This document shows positions 8,145 through 16,532 of a stretch of DNA of 64,000 nucleotides, piece after piece (the first letter of the stretch is position 1; each line of letters opens with the position of its first letter). A program made the translations under genes and the position numbers. Origin of the DNA: Nitratidesulfovibrio sp. (GTDB lineage Bacteria > Desulfobacterota > Desulfovibrionia > Desulfovibrionales > Desulfovibrionaceae); contig NZ_JBDXXH010000007.1 in the NCBI RefSeq assembly GCF_040373385.1, positions 124,001 through 188,000 on the forward strand. Reading direction: 5' to 3'. The notes under the pieces were generated by a model. The model did no database searches and was not told where the DNA came from. It was given only the letters and a program-made list of their open reading frames with translations.

Positions 8145-9359
8145 ATGATAGTAAAAATCTCGAATTTTTTTCAGGTACACAAGAGGAAGCTGGCCGCGCT
8201 GGCTGTTGTTGGAGCTTGCGATTCGCCGTTGGGCCTCAATGTCAAGCTGCAGGTTATTCCTTGGCTCATTGGCTGTGTATGGTTTGCAGCGTCAGCGACC
8301 CCTCCTCCGCTTGCGTTGTTGCTATTCCTTTCTCTTGGCTTTGTGCCCCTTCACGGCTTGGAGCCGCTTGTATGGGGCGCATATGTCACGGTTAAAACCG
8401 TTGGATTCTGGGGTTTCTCGTGCTGGCTGCGTACCTTGACTGCACGCGACATTATTGTTCCTTTAAAAATTATCCTGTGTGTTGCCATCCTGACATTCTT
8501 TGTTGCGGTTTTTTTCACTCACTCCGTTGAAACAAAGCATGTGGGGGATTTTAGTATCCCTCGGGTGGCTGGCATTAATCGGGGGGGGCTCCACAGCGCC
8601 GCAGTGTATGCCATGTTTTCTCTGGTTGCCCTCGCAATTGGGCTGAAGCGAACAGCCTTGGCGTTTGCTGCCCTTTGTCTCTTTGGTTCGTCGTATATGG
8701 CGACTATTGCGCTCGTATTGTCGGCAGGTATCATGTGCTGTAAGTCGCTAAAGGTTGCTCGGCTGGCCTCGTTGTTGATTCTTGTGGTGTCAATAGCGTA
8801 TCCAGTATTTTCTTTTTTTTATGGCACGCTTCCTGAGAATATTCAGTGTCAACTTGTGTATGCATCTAATTCAAGAACACCATATCAGTATCTTTACACA
8901 AAGTACGGGACAGGCGAGTTCTTTGGTCACGGACACCAGAGGGAAAATGACTATCTCAGACATATTTTAGATAAGCCGGCTGCCAAAGAGTATATGGCCT
9001 TTATGTCGGAAAAGTATTCAATATATATCAAGCAAAAGAAAAATGAGTCTCAGGATGGCATTCAAGAGCAGGCGCAAGAGTATTCGCCGTATCTTGAATT
9101 TCTTACGCGTACAACGGCCCCTCACAATTTGTTGATCATGGTTCTTGTGCAGTATGGTATTTTTGGGTGTTTCGTGTTTGTTGCGATGCTAATTTTTTTG
9201 CTAAGAAGTATATGGAATATGCCGCAGTATGCGCATGCATTGTGGTTTTATGCGATTGCATACCACATTGTGAACGATTTTCATTATTTCATTTTTTTCT
9301 TTTCGCTAGGCGTATGCCAGATGGTGTTGTGGGAAGAAGGTGAGCCTAAAACATTGTGA
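8145..9359 (+). CDS. Polytopic membrane protein, Wzy polymerase/O-antigen ligase-like
   Basis: About 404 residues with roughly ten membrane helices and one long hydrophilic loop (around residues 215-305, rich in Tyr, Lys and Glu) before the last helices. This topology is that of Wzy polymerases and WaaL ligases; sequence conservation in those families is too low to decide. A conserved-looking IPRVAGINRGGLHS segment precedes the middle helices. The ATG chosen gives a normal basic N-terminus; an in-frame TTG at 8064 that overlaps the previous stop would add 27 atypical residues. Composition is as AT-rich as the flippase gene. It closes the polysaccharide operon and probably polymerises or transfers the flipped unit. 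Confidence 0.7.
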   Translation: MIVKISNFFQVHKRKLAALAVVGACDSPLGLNVKLQVIPWLIGCVWFAASATPPPLALLLFLSLGFVPLHGLEPLVWGAYVTVKTVGFWGFSCWLRTLTARDIIVPLKIILCVAILTFFVAVFFTHSVETKHVGDFSIPRVAGINRGGLHSAAVYAMFSLVALAIGLKRTALAFAALCLFGSSYMATIALVLSAGIMCCKSLKVARLASLLILVVSIAYPVFSFFYGTLPENIQCQLVYASNSRTPYQYLYTKYGTGEFFGHGHQRENDYLRHILDKPAAKEYMAFMSEKYSIYIKQKKNESQDGIQEQAQEYSPYLEFLTRTTAPHNLLIMVLVQYGIFGCFVFVAMLIFLLRSIWNMPQYAHALWFYAIAYHIVNDFHYFIFFFSLGVCQMVLWEEGEPKTL

Positions 9360-9675
9360 GCTGCTATTTTGTGATGGCGAAGTGTGTTGTCATCCATCCT
9401 GTTGTTAAGTTCAAAAGCGTTTGTTTGGGCAGGTTGTGAAGTGTTTGTGTTTATTGCTGCGCAAATACAGTAGAATGCTGTCTGTAATGGGCACAATGGC
9501 TGTGGCACATGAAGACGGCATCTAGGTAGATTTTGGCAACGGGCTTTAACGTGCTGTACGTGAGCACATGTTTTCAAAGGCTAATCACCGCGTAAGAACG
9601 AACACGGCATTTGCGGGGTAATCGATGGACATGCGCGCCGCATACTGCTCTGCGGGCTGTCCTGCTACCGTCGCC
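9360..9675. other. Intergenic region between convergent genes
   Basis: This gap separates the last polysaccharide gene (+) from a dehydrogenase gene (-). The left part is AT-rich like the preceding two genes. No clear stem followed by a T-run and no convincing gene was found. Confidence 0.5.
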
Positions 9676-10539
9676 CTACCTCCGGAACAACTTCACCACG
9701 CTGGTCAGGTTGGCATCGCCAAGGCCCTCGTCCATGCCGCGTTGGAACACCGCGCGTGCGGCGGCGATGGTGGGCGCGGCATCGGGCGAACCTGCGGCAT
9801 CCAGCGCGTAACCGAAATCCTTTTCGATCAGTTCCACCGGAAACATCACGGGCGCCTCGCCCGAAAGCAGCGCGCCAATGGCTCGCTGGGCGTAGGGACT
9901 CCACACCGCCGTAGTGGCGATGATGTCCATGATCTTCTGCGCGTCCGCACCGTTGCGGCGCAGCATGCCGATCAGTTCGGCGATGACGGTCACCTGGACG
10001 CCCAGCAGGGCGTTGGTGGCCAGCTTGGTCAGCGCACCCGTGCCGATATCCCCTGTGTGGTTCACCGCGCTGCCCATGGCCAGCAGTACCGGCTCGGCTT
10101 TCTTGCAGGCGTCCGCGCTGCCGCCCACCAGAAAGATGAGCTGTGCGGCGTCGGCCTGCGGCAGCGACCCGGATACCGGGGTTTCCAGCAGGGTCACGCC
10201 CCGGCTGACGGCTTCCGCACCCAACTTTCTGATCCAGTCCACCGACAGCGTGGAACTGTCCATGGCGATGGCGTTGGGGCGCAGGCCCGCGAAGGCGCCG
10301 GTTTCGGCATCCAGCCAGACCCTGGCGGATGCCGCGTCGTCGCGCACCATGGCCAGCACGAAATCCGCCCCGGCTGCGGCTTCCCTGGGCGTTGCGGCCT
10401 GCGTGGCGCCCAGGGCCAGCAGCGGTTCCGCCGCCTTGGCGGTGCGGTTCCACGCAACTACCTGATGCCCGGCCTTCAGCAGGTTGGCGGCCATGCGCCT
10501 GCCCATGGCTCCAAGACCCAGTACGGCGATATGCGACAT
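9676..10539 (-). CDS. NAD(P)-dependent beta-hydroxyacid dehydrogenase (3-hydroxyisobutyrate dehydrogenase family)
   Basis: A 287-residue enzyme with the dinucleotide fold at the very N-terminus (GLGAMG, residues 8-13), the substrate loop DSSTLSVDW (residues 94-102), the glycine-rich TPVSGSLPQA block (120-129) and the catalytic Lys172 with Asn176 in TKLATN. This is the complete motif set of the 3-hydroxyisobutyrate/tartronate semialdehyde/glyoxylate reductase family. The ATG is preceded by AAGGAG at good spacing. It stands alone, with a likely promoter about 200 bases upstream. The precise substrate within the family cannot be told from the motifs. Confidence 0.92.
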   Translation of the reverse strand: MSHIAVLGLGAMGRRMAANLLKAGHQVVAWNRTAKAAEPLLALGATQAATPREAAAGADFVLAMVRDDAASARVWLDAETGAFAGLRPNAIAMDSSTLSVDWIRKLGAEAVSRGVTLLETPVSGSLPQADAAQLIFLVGGSADACKKAEPVLLAMGSAVNHTGDIGTGALTKLATNALLGVQVTVIAELIGMLRRNGADAQKIMDIIATTAVWSPYAQRAIGALLSGEAPVMFPVELIEKDFGYALDAAGSPDAAPTIAAARAVFQRGMDEGLGDANLTSVVKLFRR

Positions 10540-10747
10540 GATGTGCTCCTTGGTTGCGATGATGGTTGGCCGCCCCCATGTGGCCGATGTGGCCTGATCT
10601 GGCCTGATACGGCCCAATGTGAGGGGGACATGAACAGGCATGAGCGGTCGTGCCCGGTCGTGCCCGAACTGAACGGACGGGGCTAAGGGGGCTGACGGTA
10701 ACGTACGCCCGCGCCGCGCCCGCCGCAGGGGACGGCGTCCTTCGTTC

Positions 10748-10775
10748 AGTATAGGACGCCTGACGCGTTTTACAA
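10748..10775 (-). promoter_or_regulatory. Sigma-70-type promoter for the beta-hydroxyacid dehydrogenase
   Basis: On the minus strand a TTGTAA box (10770-10775) and TATACT box (10748-10753) are separated by 16 bases. The dehydrogenase start is about 200 bases downstream, giving a long leader that contains short direct repeats (TGGCCTGAT-like, GTCGTGCCCG-like) but no riboswitch I recognise. Confidence 0.6.
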
Positions 10776-10780
10776 TACGG

Positions 10781-10842
10781 AAGGCGGACCGTGCGGCCCT
10801 GTGTCCGCGTGAGCGGGAGGAGGAAGCCGTGCGGTCCGCCTT
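10781..10842 (-). terminator. Inverted repeat downstream of the DUF2087 gene
   Basis: Perfect 11-base arms AAGGCGGACCG (10781-10791) and CGGTCCGCCTT (10832-10842) enclose a 40-base loop. It lies after the stop of the DUF2087 gene and just upstream of the dehydrogenase promoter. It could end transcription, but no T-run follows and the loop is long, so a regulatory role is also possible. Confidence 0.4.
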
Positions 10843-10943
10843 GTGTGCATGGGCGGGGCTAGGGGGGGGCTTTGGGATGGCAGGGGCGGGACCCGCCGTC
10901 TTTGGCGGGCGGGTGTCACGTGCGTCTCGCGCGGGCTGTCCCC

Positions 10944-11816
10944 CTAGGCCGCAGTCCCGCGGCGCCCGGCGGGCGGGGTGGGCGGGATGAGGTCCGCCCG
11001 TCGCGCGTGCCGTTCACGGTCGCGTAGGTGCTGGAGCAGGGCCAGGGCCTCTTGCGGGGGGCGCTGTTCCACGCGGCGATACTGGCGCCCATCCGGGGTG
11101 CGGGTAGCCATGCCAAGGTCGCATAGCCAGCGGCGCAGCAGGGCATGATCGCCGAAGTGATGGCAGGCGCGCAGGGCGTCGTCCATCTGGGTGCCGGTCA
11201 GCTCGTGCCCGGCGGGCAGACGCGACCACACCCACCACAGGCAGAGCCGTTGCAGGCTGACCTTGCCCGGCCAGCGGGCCAGCAGCCCATCCGGCCCGAA
11301 GTGGCGGGCGGCGCGTTCCACGCGGCGCAGGTCCACAGGCTCTTCCTGGGCGGCAGGCTCTGGCGCGGCAAGGCGCTCCAGCCGTTCCTGCGCCGCGAAC
11401 TGGGCGCGATAGTGTTGGAAGTTGCGGTAGCCCACGGCACGGACCAGCATGTTCAGCAACTGGACATGGCTGACATGGCTGACGGGGCTGACTGGGCTGA
11501 CTGGGCCGGGGGCGCGGTGGCTTGTGCGGGCCGGGCCGGATGCGCCGGATGTGCCGGATGTGGGGAAGGCTCCCGGTGCGTCAGTGGCACAAGGCACGCC
11601 GGGGGCATTAGCGGAAACGCGCGCGGCATCACCGGCAGAACAGACAGTGGAGCCGCCAGTGGCATCGTGGGCGGGGCTGCCGCAGGCATCGTCAGCCGGG
11701 TGGGCACCACGGTCTGCCAGTTGCGACGACATGGCACAAGCCGCCAGTTCGCGTTGCAGCGAACGGGCCAGCGCGGATACGTCCTTGGCGATGAAGGGAA
11801 AGCGGGGTCTGGACAT
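10944..11816 (-). CDS. DUF2087 domain-containing protein
   Basis: A 290-residue protein. Residues about 180-265 match the DUF2087 pattern: a short helical start (LLARWPGKVSLQRL), a WSRLPAGHELTG turn, then HHFGDHALLRRWLCDLGM and RTPDGRQYRRV. DUF2087 is a small, probably nucleic-acid-related domain usually found behind an ArsR or other helix-turn-helix part; none is evident here. Instead residues about 40-115 are Ala/Gly/Ser/Pro-rich low-complexity sequence with a VSP/VSH repeat encoded by 9-bp DNA repeats. A GAGAGGAT ribosome site precedes the ATG. Function unknown. Confidence 0.75.
   Translation of the reverse strand: MSRPRFPFIAKDVSALARSLQRELAACAMSSQLADRGAHPADDACGSPAHDATGGSTVCSAGDAARVSANAPGVPCATDAPGAFPTSGTSGASGPARTSHRAPGPVSPVSPVSHVSHVQLLNMLVRAVGYRNFQHYRAQFAAQERLERLAAPEPAAQEEPVDLRRVERAARHFGPDGLLARWPGKVSLQRLCLWWVWSRLPAGHELTGTQMDDALRACHHFGDHALLRRWLCDLGMATRTPDGRQYRRVEQRPPQEALALLQHLRDRERHARRADLIPPTPPAGRRGTAA
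11461..11505 (-). repeat. In-frame 9-bp tandem repeat in the DUF2087 gene
   Basis: Five 9-bp units of the form CTGACxxGG encode a VSPVSPVSHVSHV-like linker. Because the unit is a multiple of three, copy-number change alters linker length without a frameshift. Confidence 0.75.
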
Positions 11817-12119
11817 CGCCTATCCTCTCGACGTGCCGATCCGGATGAGGTGTCGATGGTCACTGGCTTTCGACGCGGCACGAGGCAGGTGCGTGTCGGG
11901 CTGGAGAGATGGCAGGTTTAGCTTCCCGCAGGGGGACAGTGACGCCTTGGTGAACTGCCGACCGGTTCCGGGTCTACACCGGGGCGCGGGGTTTTTCAAG
12001 CGGGAGGGGGGCAGCATCCCGGACGGGGCCGCCGGAGGCGGTTCCGCCCCACGCAAAACGGGGCGGCCCGGCTTTCGGCTGGCCGCCCCGTCGGAGACAC
12101 ATCGCGCCTTGCTTTTCCG
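11817..12119. other. Intergenic region upstream of DUF2087 and downstream of adhE
   Basis: The region contains the adhE terminator hairpin near 12055-12091 and presumably the promoter of the DUF2087 gene. I found no credible gene in it. Confidence 0.5.
12055..12091 (-). terminator. Rho-independent terminator of adhE
   Basis: On the minus strand, ACGGGGCGGCC pairs with GGGCCGCCCCGT around an AGCCGAAAGCC loop and is followed by TTTT. It sits about 28 bases past the adhE stop codon. Confidence 0.8.
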
Positions 12120-14810
12120 CTATTTCACCTTTTCGGAGGCCAACGAAGCCAGCGGCGCGCCGTAGTACGCCTTCAGGTACAGTTCGCGGATTTCGGCGAT
12201 CAGCGGGTAGCGCGGGTTGCCGCCGGTGCACTGGTCGTCAAAGGCCTGTTCGGCCAGCAGGTCCACCCGTTCCAGAAAGTCCGCCTCGGCAATGCCCGCC
12301 TCGCGCAGCGAGCCGGGAACGTTCAGGTCGGCCTTCAGCGTTTCTATGGCCTGCACCAGCCGGGCCACCTTGCGGTCGCGGTCGTCGCCGCAGCCTTCGG
12401 TCAGCCCCAGCATGTCGGCGATGCGCGCGTAGCGCCCCTTGACGAAGGGGTAGCGGTATTGCGGCATCAGCCCCTGCTTGGTGGGGGTGTCGGTGGCGTT
12501 GTACTCGATGACGTGCGAAAGCAGCAGCGCGTTGGCAAGGCCGTGCGGCATGTGGAACGCCGCCCCCAGCTTGTGGGCCATGGAATGGCACACGCCCAGG
12601 AAGGCGTTGGCAAAGGCCATGCCCGCAATGGTGCCCGCGTAGTGCATCTTTTCGCGGGCCATCACGTCGCGCGCGCCTTCGGTGTACGCCCGGCGCAGGT
12701 ACTTGAAGACCAGCCGGACGGCCTCCAGCGCGTTGCCGTCGCTGAAGTTGTTGGCATAGGTGGAGGTAAAGGCCTCCACCGCGTGGGTCAGGGCGTCCAG
12801 CCCGGAATGCGCGGTAAGCGTCCTCGGCATGTCCATGACGAATTCCGGGTCCACGATGGCCATGTCCGGCGTCAGTGCGTAGTCGGCGATGGGGTACTTC
12901 ATGCCCGTGGCGTCGTCGGTGATCACCGCAAAGGGCGTCACCTCCGACCCGGTGCCCGACGTGGTGGGCACCGCCACCATCACGGCCTTCTTGCCCAGTT
13001 CCGGAAAGGCGTAGACCCGCTTGCGGATGTCCATGAAGCGCAGGGATATTTCCTCGAACTTCAGGTCCGGCTGCTCGTACATCAGCCACATGATCTTGGC
13101 CGCGTCCATGGGCGACCCGCCGCCGAGCGCGATGAACATGTCCGGCTGGAAGGCGCGGACGGAATCGAGTGCGGCGTAGGTGCTCGAAAGGTCGGGGTCG
13201 GGTTTCACGTCGCTGAACACCCGGTACTGGATGCCCAGTTTTTCCAGCACGCCCGTCACCTTGCCCACGTGGCCCAGGTCTTCCATGGTGCGGTCGGTGA
13301 CGATGAAGGCGCGCTTTCTGTCGCGCATGTCTTCCAGCGCCAGGCGCAGCGCCCCCATCTTGAAGTAGATTTTCGGGGGCACCCGGAACCACAGCATGTT
13401 CTCGCGCCGTTCGGCCACGGTCTTCACGTTCATGAGATGCTTCACCCCGATGTTTTCGCTGACGGAATTGCCGCCCCACGAACCGCAGCCCAGCGTCAGC
13501 GAGGGTGCCAGCTCGAAGTTGTACACGTCGCCGATGGCCCCTTGCGACGAGGGCATGTTGATGAGCGTGCGCCCGGTGGTCAGCACGTTCTGGAAGTGGA
13601 TGATGCGCTCGCGGTTGGCCTCGTCGGTGTACAGCACGGAGGTGTGCCCGGCCCCGCCCAGTTCCACCAGGCGCTGGGCCATGTCCACGGCGGCGGCGAA
13701 GTCGGGCGCGCGGTAGAAGCCCAGCACTGGGGAAAGCTTTTCGTGCGCGAACGGGTCCAGCGGGTCGATGGCCTCGCGCTCCGCGATGAGGACCTTGGTT
13801 GCCGCTGGCACGGTGATGCCCGCCATGGCCGCTATTTCCACCGCAGGGCGGCCCACGATGGCCGCGTTGAGCTTGCCGTCGGTGAACACCACGCCTGCCA
13901 GGGCCTCCGCCTCTTGCGGTGTGGCAAAGTGGCAGCCGCGCACGGCGAATTCCGCCTTCACCGCGTCCGCCGCCGCATCTTCCACGATCACCGCCTGTTC
14001 GGATGCGCAGATCATCCCGTTGTCGAAGGTTTTCGACAGGATGATGGAGTTCACCGCCATCTTCACGTTGGCGGTGGCGTCCACCACCACCGGGGTGTTG
14101 CCCGCGCCCACGCCGATGGCGGGCTTGCCCGAGCTGTAGGCGGCATGCACCATGCCCGGCCCGCCGGTGGCAAGAATCAGCGATACGCCCCGGTGCTGCA
14201 TGAGCTGGCGGGTGGTGTCGGGCGTGGGCGCTTCCACCCAGCCGATGACCCCGCGCGGCGCGCCTGCGGCAACGGCGGCCTCATGCACGATGCGCGCGGC
14301 CTCTATCGTGCATTTTGCGGCGCGCGGGTGCGGCGCGAAGATGATGCCGTTGCGCGTCTTCAGCGCCAGCAGCGCCTTGAAGATGGTGGTGGAGGTGGGG
14401 TTGGTGGTGGGGATGATGCCCGCAATGACCCCGATGGGCGCGGCCACCTCGCGGTAGCCGTAGGCCGGGTCGTCGCGGATGACCCCGCAGGTCTTTTCAT
14501 CCTTGTACTTGTTGTAGATGTATTCCGAGGCGAAGTGGTTCTTGATGACCTTGTCTTCCAGAATGCCCATGCCCGTTTCCTGCACGGCCATGCGGGCAAG
14601 GTGGATGCGCTGGGCCGTGGCGGCGGCAGCGGCGGCGTGAAAGACGGCGTCCACCTGCTGCTGGGTGAAGGTGGCGTAGGCGCGCTGCGCCGCGTTGACG
14701 CAGGTGACGATGTCGTCAACGGGGATGTTGTTTGGCGAGATGGCGTTCTGGGCGGTGGCGCCCGGTGTTGCTGCCGGTCCCTGGCTCTGTGCGTTGGGTT
14801 TCTTGCTCAT
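12120..14810 (-). CDS. adhE: Bifunctional acetaldehyde-CoA/alcohol dehydrogenase AdhE
   Basis: 896 residues, close to the 891 of E. coli AdhE. The N-terminal half is a CoA-acylating aldehyde dehydrogenase with the catalytic cysteine in NGMICASEQ. A linker (MLWFRVPPKIYFKMGAL) leads to an iron-dependent alcohol dehydrogenase with GGGSPMDAAK and the His-rich metal site CHSMAHKLGAAFHMPHG. It converts acetyl-CoA to ethanol via acetaldehyde with two NADH, or the reverse, in the cytoplasm, often assembled into spirosomes. The ATG has an AAGGAG site; a much longer upstream frame exists but lacks family similarity. It is monocistronic with its own terminator. In sulfate reducers it serves ethanol oxidation or redox balancing. 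Confidence 0.97.
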   Translation of the reverse strand: MSKKPNAQSQGPAATPGATAQNAISPNNIPVDDIVTCVNAAQRAYATFTQQQVDAVFHAAAAAATAQRIHLARMAVQETGMGILEDKVIKNHFASEYIYNKYKDEKTCGVIRDDPAYGYREVAAPIGVIAGIIPTTNPTSTTIFKALLALKTRNGIIFAPHPRAAKCTIEAARIVHEAAVAAGAPRGVIGWVEAPTPDTTRQLMQHRGVSLILATGGPGMVHAAYSSGKPAIGVGAGNTPVVVDATANVKMAVNSIILSKTFDNGMICASEQAVIVEDAAADAVKAEFAVRGCHFATPQEAEALAGVVFTDGKLNAAIVGRPAVEIAAMAGITVPAATKVLIAEREAIDPLDPFAHEKLSPVLGFYRAPDFAAAVDMAQRLVELGGAGHTSVLYTDEANRERIIHFQNVLTTGRTLINMPSSQGAIGDVYNFELAPSLTLGCGSWGGNSVSENIGVKHLMNVKTVAERRENMLWFRVPPKIYFKMGALRLALEDMRDRKRAFIVTDRTMEDLGHVGKVTGVLEKLGIQYRVFSDVKPDPDLSSTYAALDSVRAFQPDMFIALGGGSPMDAAKIMWLMYEQPDLKFEEISLRFMDIRKRVYAFPELGKKAVMVAVPTTSGTGSEVTPFAVITDDATGMKYPIADYALTPDMAIVDPEFVMDMPRTLTAHSGLDALTHAVEAFTSTYANNFSDGNALEAVRLVFKYLRRAYTEGARDVMAREKMHYAGTIAGMAFANAFLGVCHSMAHKLGAAFHMPHGLANALLLSHVIEYNATDTPTKQGLMPQYRYPFVKGRYARIADMLGLTEGCGDDRDRKVARLVQAIETLKADLNVPGSLREAGIAEADFLERVDLLAEQAFDDQCTGGNPRYPLIAEIRELYLKAYYGAPLASLASEKVK

Positions 14811-15314
14811 GGGGGCTCCTTGCCGACGGGAGGGACGGTGCCCGCCCCGGCGGGGGTATTCGGCGTCCGTTGCGCCGCTTGCGGGTTGCCCGTGGCCGCC
14901 GCCGTGTCGGGACGGGCGGAGGCTGCGTCTATATTTGTGCATGCAACCACTCTTGGGCAGGGGCGTCAAGACCGGCATGGTCCGGAATGGGCGCGTGCTG
15001 GTGCATGCGGCCTTGCCTGTCGACGAATAAGTGCCCATTTTGTGAATTGCGATCGTGGCCGGTGCTTCTGAAGGAATATGCGTTGAAATACATGGTGATG
15101 CGGCGTGCGCGTTTTCGTCGGTGCGTTTCGTGCCGGACGGGGCAGTCCTTTCCCCCTCGACGGGGAGGCATGGGTTTGGCATGGTAGGGGTGTGGATTTA
15201 CGTTTTCGGCAAGCGATGGCGGTTGGGCGCATGCGCCCGGACCGCCCTTGAAATGCCCGCGTTTTCGGGCGGCAACATGCGACAGGGGCTACAACGAACG
15301 GCCAGGGAGGCCAC
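14811..15314. other. Divergent promoter region of adhE and the beta-repeat protein
   Basis: About 500 bases separate two divergently transcribed genes and must hold both promoters. A single TTGTGAATT sequence near 15040 resembles half of a Rex operator, but no second arm follows. A TATAGA box on the minus strand near 14928-14934 lacks a well-spaced -35 partner. No gene is convincing here. Confidence 0.4.
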
Positions 15315-16334
15315 ATGAGCGACCATCAGACAGCGCAGCCGGATGTTACGGCGTTTTCGGGCGCGGTGGTGCAGTGCCTCCATCCGGACGGCAGTCCGGC
15401 AGAGGTGCTGCTGGAGGAACGGATAGAGCTGCCCACCCCGGCGGGCGTGCTGGTGCCCCAGTACGAGTCGGAAGACCCCCGCAGGCAGCGGGTACAGCCG
15501 GTGGAATTGCACCCCGGCGGCGGGTTGAAGGCGGTGTCGTTGCAGGAGAAGGCGGTGATCGAAACGCCCTCGGGCGCCATGGCTGCGGAGCGGGTAACCT
15601 TTCACCCCGGTGGCGAACTGCGCAGGGTGTTTCCGCTGGACGGCAAGATTTCCGCCTACTGGAGCGTGGAGAACGAAACGGCCCTGGCCGGGCCGCAGCG
15701 CATGGAAACGCCCATCGGCGTGGTCACCGCGCGGATCATTTCGGTGCACTTCTTTCCGTCCGGGGTGCTGCGCAGCGTTACCCTGTGGCCCGGCGAGCGG
15801 GTGACCATCGCCACCCCGCAAGGACCGGCCAGGGTCAGCGTGGGGTTTTCGTTCCACGAATCGGGCGCGTTGCGCTCGTTCGAGCCGGACGCCCCCTTCG
15901 AGGCCAAAACTCCGGTGGGCACGGTGCTGGCCTTCGAGACCGACCCCGAGGGCGGCATGGCCGCCGACCTGAACTCGCTGCAATTCGACGAGTCGGGCAA
16001 CGTGACGGCCCTGACCACTGCCACCGACAAGGTGGTGGTGACCTGCAACGCCGTGGCGGAAGCGGGGCCGGACGCCTGGCCCGCCTGCTGCCCGGACTGT
16101 GCCCGCTGGGCCGCCGCCACGGGCAAGAGCGTGCGCCAGCCCGGTCGCCTGGCCCTTGGCCCCGGCTTTCGCGAAAGCCTGTGCGGCACCACGCCCACGG
16201 ACCTTGTGCCCCTGCGCATGGGCTTTACCGACGATGCAGTGAGCCTGGACGGGCACGTCTTTTCCCGCGCCGGGCACGGGTTTTCCGTATTGCGCGGGCT
16301 CATGCCCGTGGCGCGCACCACCTATTCGTGCTGA
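15315..16334 (+). CDS. Protein with repeated beta-strand motif, function unknown
   Basis: A 339-residue soluble protein with an AGGGAGG ribosome site. Residues about 60-230 contain some five degenerate repeats of 35-40 residues with the pattern F/L-HPGG/SG-x-LR-x-V followed by I-x-TPxG. Examples are LHPGGGLKAVSL, FHPGGELRRVFPL, FFPSGVLRSVTL and FHESGALRSFEP. Such alternating turns suggest a beta-meander or solenoid similar in spirit to YwqK/MORN-like antitoxin repeats, but I cannot assign it to that family. The C-terminal third has a CCPDC cluster and an SLCGT segment and may be a separate domain. No signal peptide. Neighbours are not functionally related. Confidence 0.8.
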   Translation: MSDHQTAQPDVTAFSGAVVQCLHPDGSPAEVLLEERIELPTPAGVLVPQYESEDPRRQRVQPVELHPGGGLKAVSLQEKAVIETPSGAMAAERVTFHPGGELRRVFPLDGKISAYWSVENETALAGPQRMETPIGVVTARIISVHFFPSGVLRSVTLWPGERVTIATPQGPARVSVGFSFHESGALRSFEPDAPFEAKTPVGTVLAFETDPEGGMAADLNSLQFDESGNVTALTTATDKVVVTCNAVAEAGPDAWPACCPDCARWAAATGKSVRQPGRLALGPGFRESLCGTTPTDLVPLRMGFTDDAVSLDGHVFSRAGHGFSVLRGLMPVARTTYSC

Positions 16335-16382
16335 GCAAGCCCGAGGGCCTCATCCGGTAGTGCCCCACTCTGGCCCGACCGG

Positions 16383-16448
16383 GTCCGATTCGAGCCCAAT
16401 CCGCGTCCAATCTGCGCCCAATCTGAGCCCGATTTGGGCCCGATCTGA
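16383..16448 (+). repeat. Six tandem degenerate 11-bp repeats
   Basis: Six consecutive 11-base units follow the consensus G(C/T)CC(A/G)AT(C/T)(T/C)G(A/C), one per DNA helical turn. They lie 48 bases after the stop of the beta-repeat protein and just before the hairpin shared with the convergent kinase gene. Confidence 0.8.
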
Positions 16449-16456
16449 AAATGACA

Positions 16457-16489
16457 CGGGGCGGAGCGGAAAAATGCCGCTCCGCCCCA
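16457..16489. terminator. Bidirectional terminator hairpin
   Basis: GGGGCGGAGCGG and CCGCTCCGCCCC form a perfect 12-base stem around an AAAAATG loop, between convergent genes. On the minus strand, beyond the stem, a short CATTTT stretch follows, so the better supported direction is termination of the histidine kinase gene. Confidence 0.65.
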
Positions 16490-16532
16490 TTGCGCGTTGC
16501 CGTCGCCCGCCGTGCGGGCAGGTGCTGCGGTG

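Noticed and set aside
10540..10747. The long leader of the beta-hydroxyacid dehydrogenase gene as a riboswitch
   Set aside because: I could not match it to any riboswitch core. Only short direct repeats are visible.
15040..15060. TTGTGAATT near the adhE promoter as a Rex redox-repressor operator
   Set aside because: Only one half-site is present; the inverted second arm TTCACAA at six-base spacing is missing.
12459..15071. A very long open frame on the plus strand opposite adhE, and similar ones opposite the kinase (17232-19739), PHP-GT4 gene (24789-27680), PEP-synthase-like gene (39297-41672) and lactate dehydrogenase (58178-61702)
   Set aside because: High GC content suppresses stop codons on the opposite strand. 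The translations are His/Gly/Arg-rich without domain motifs, while the genes on the other strand have full family motifs.
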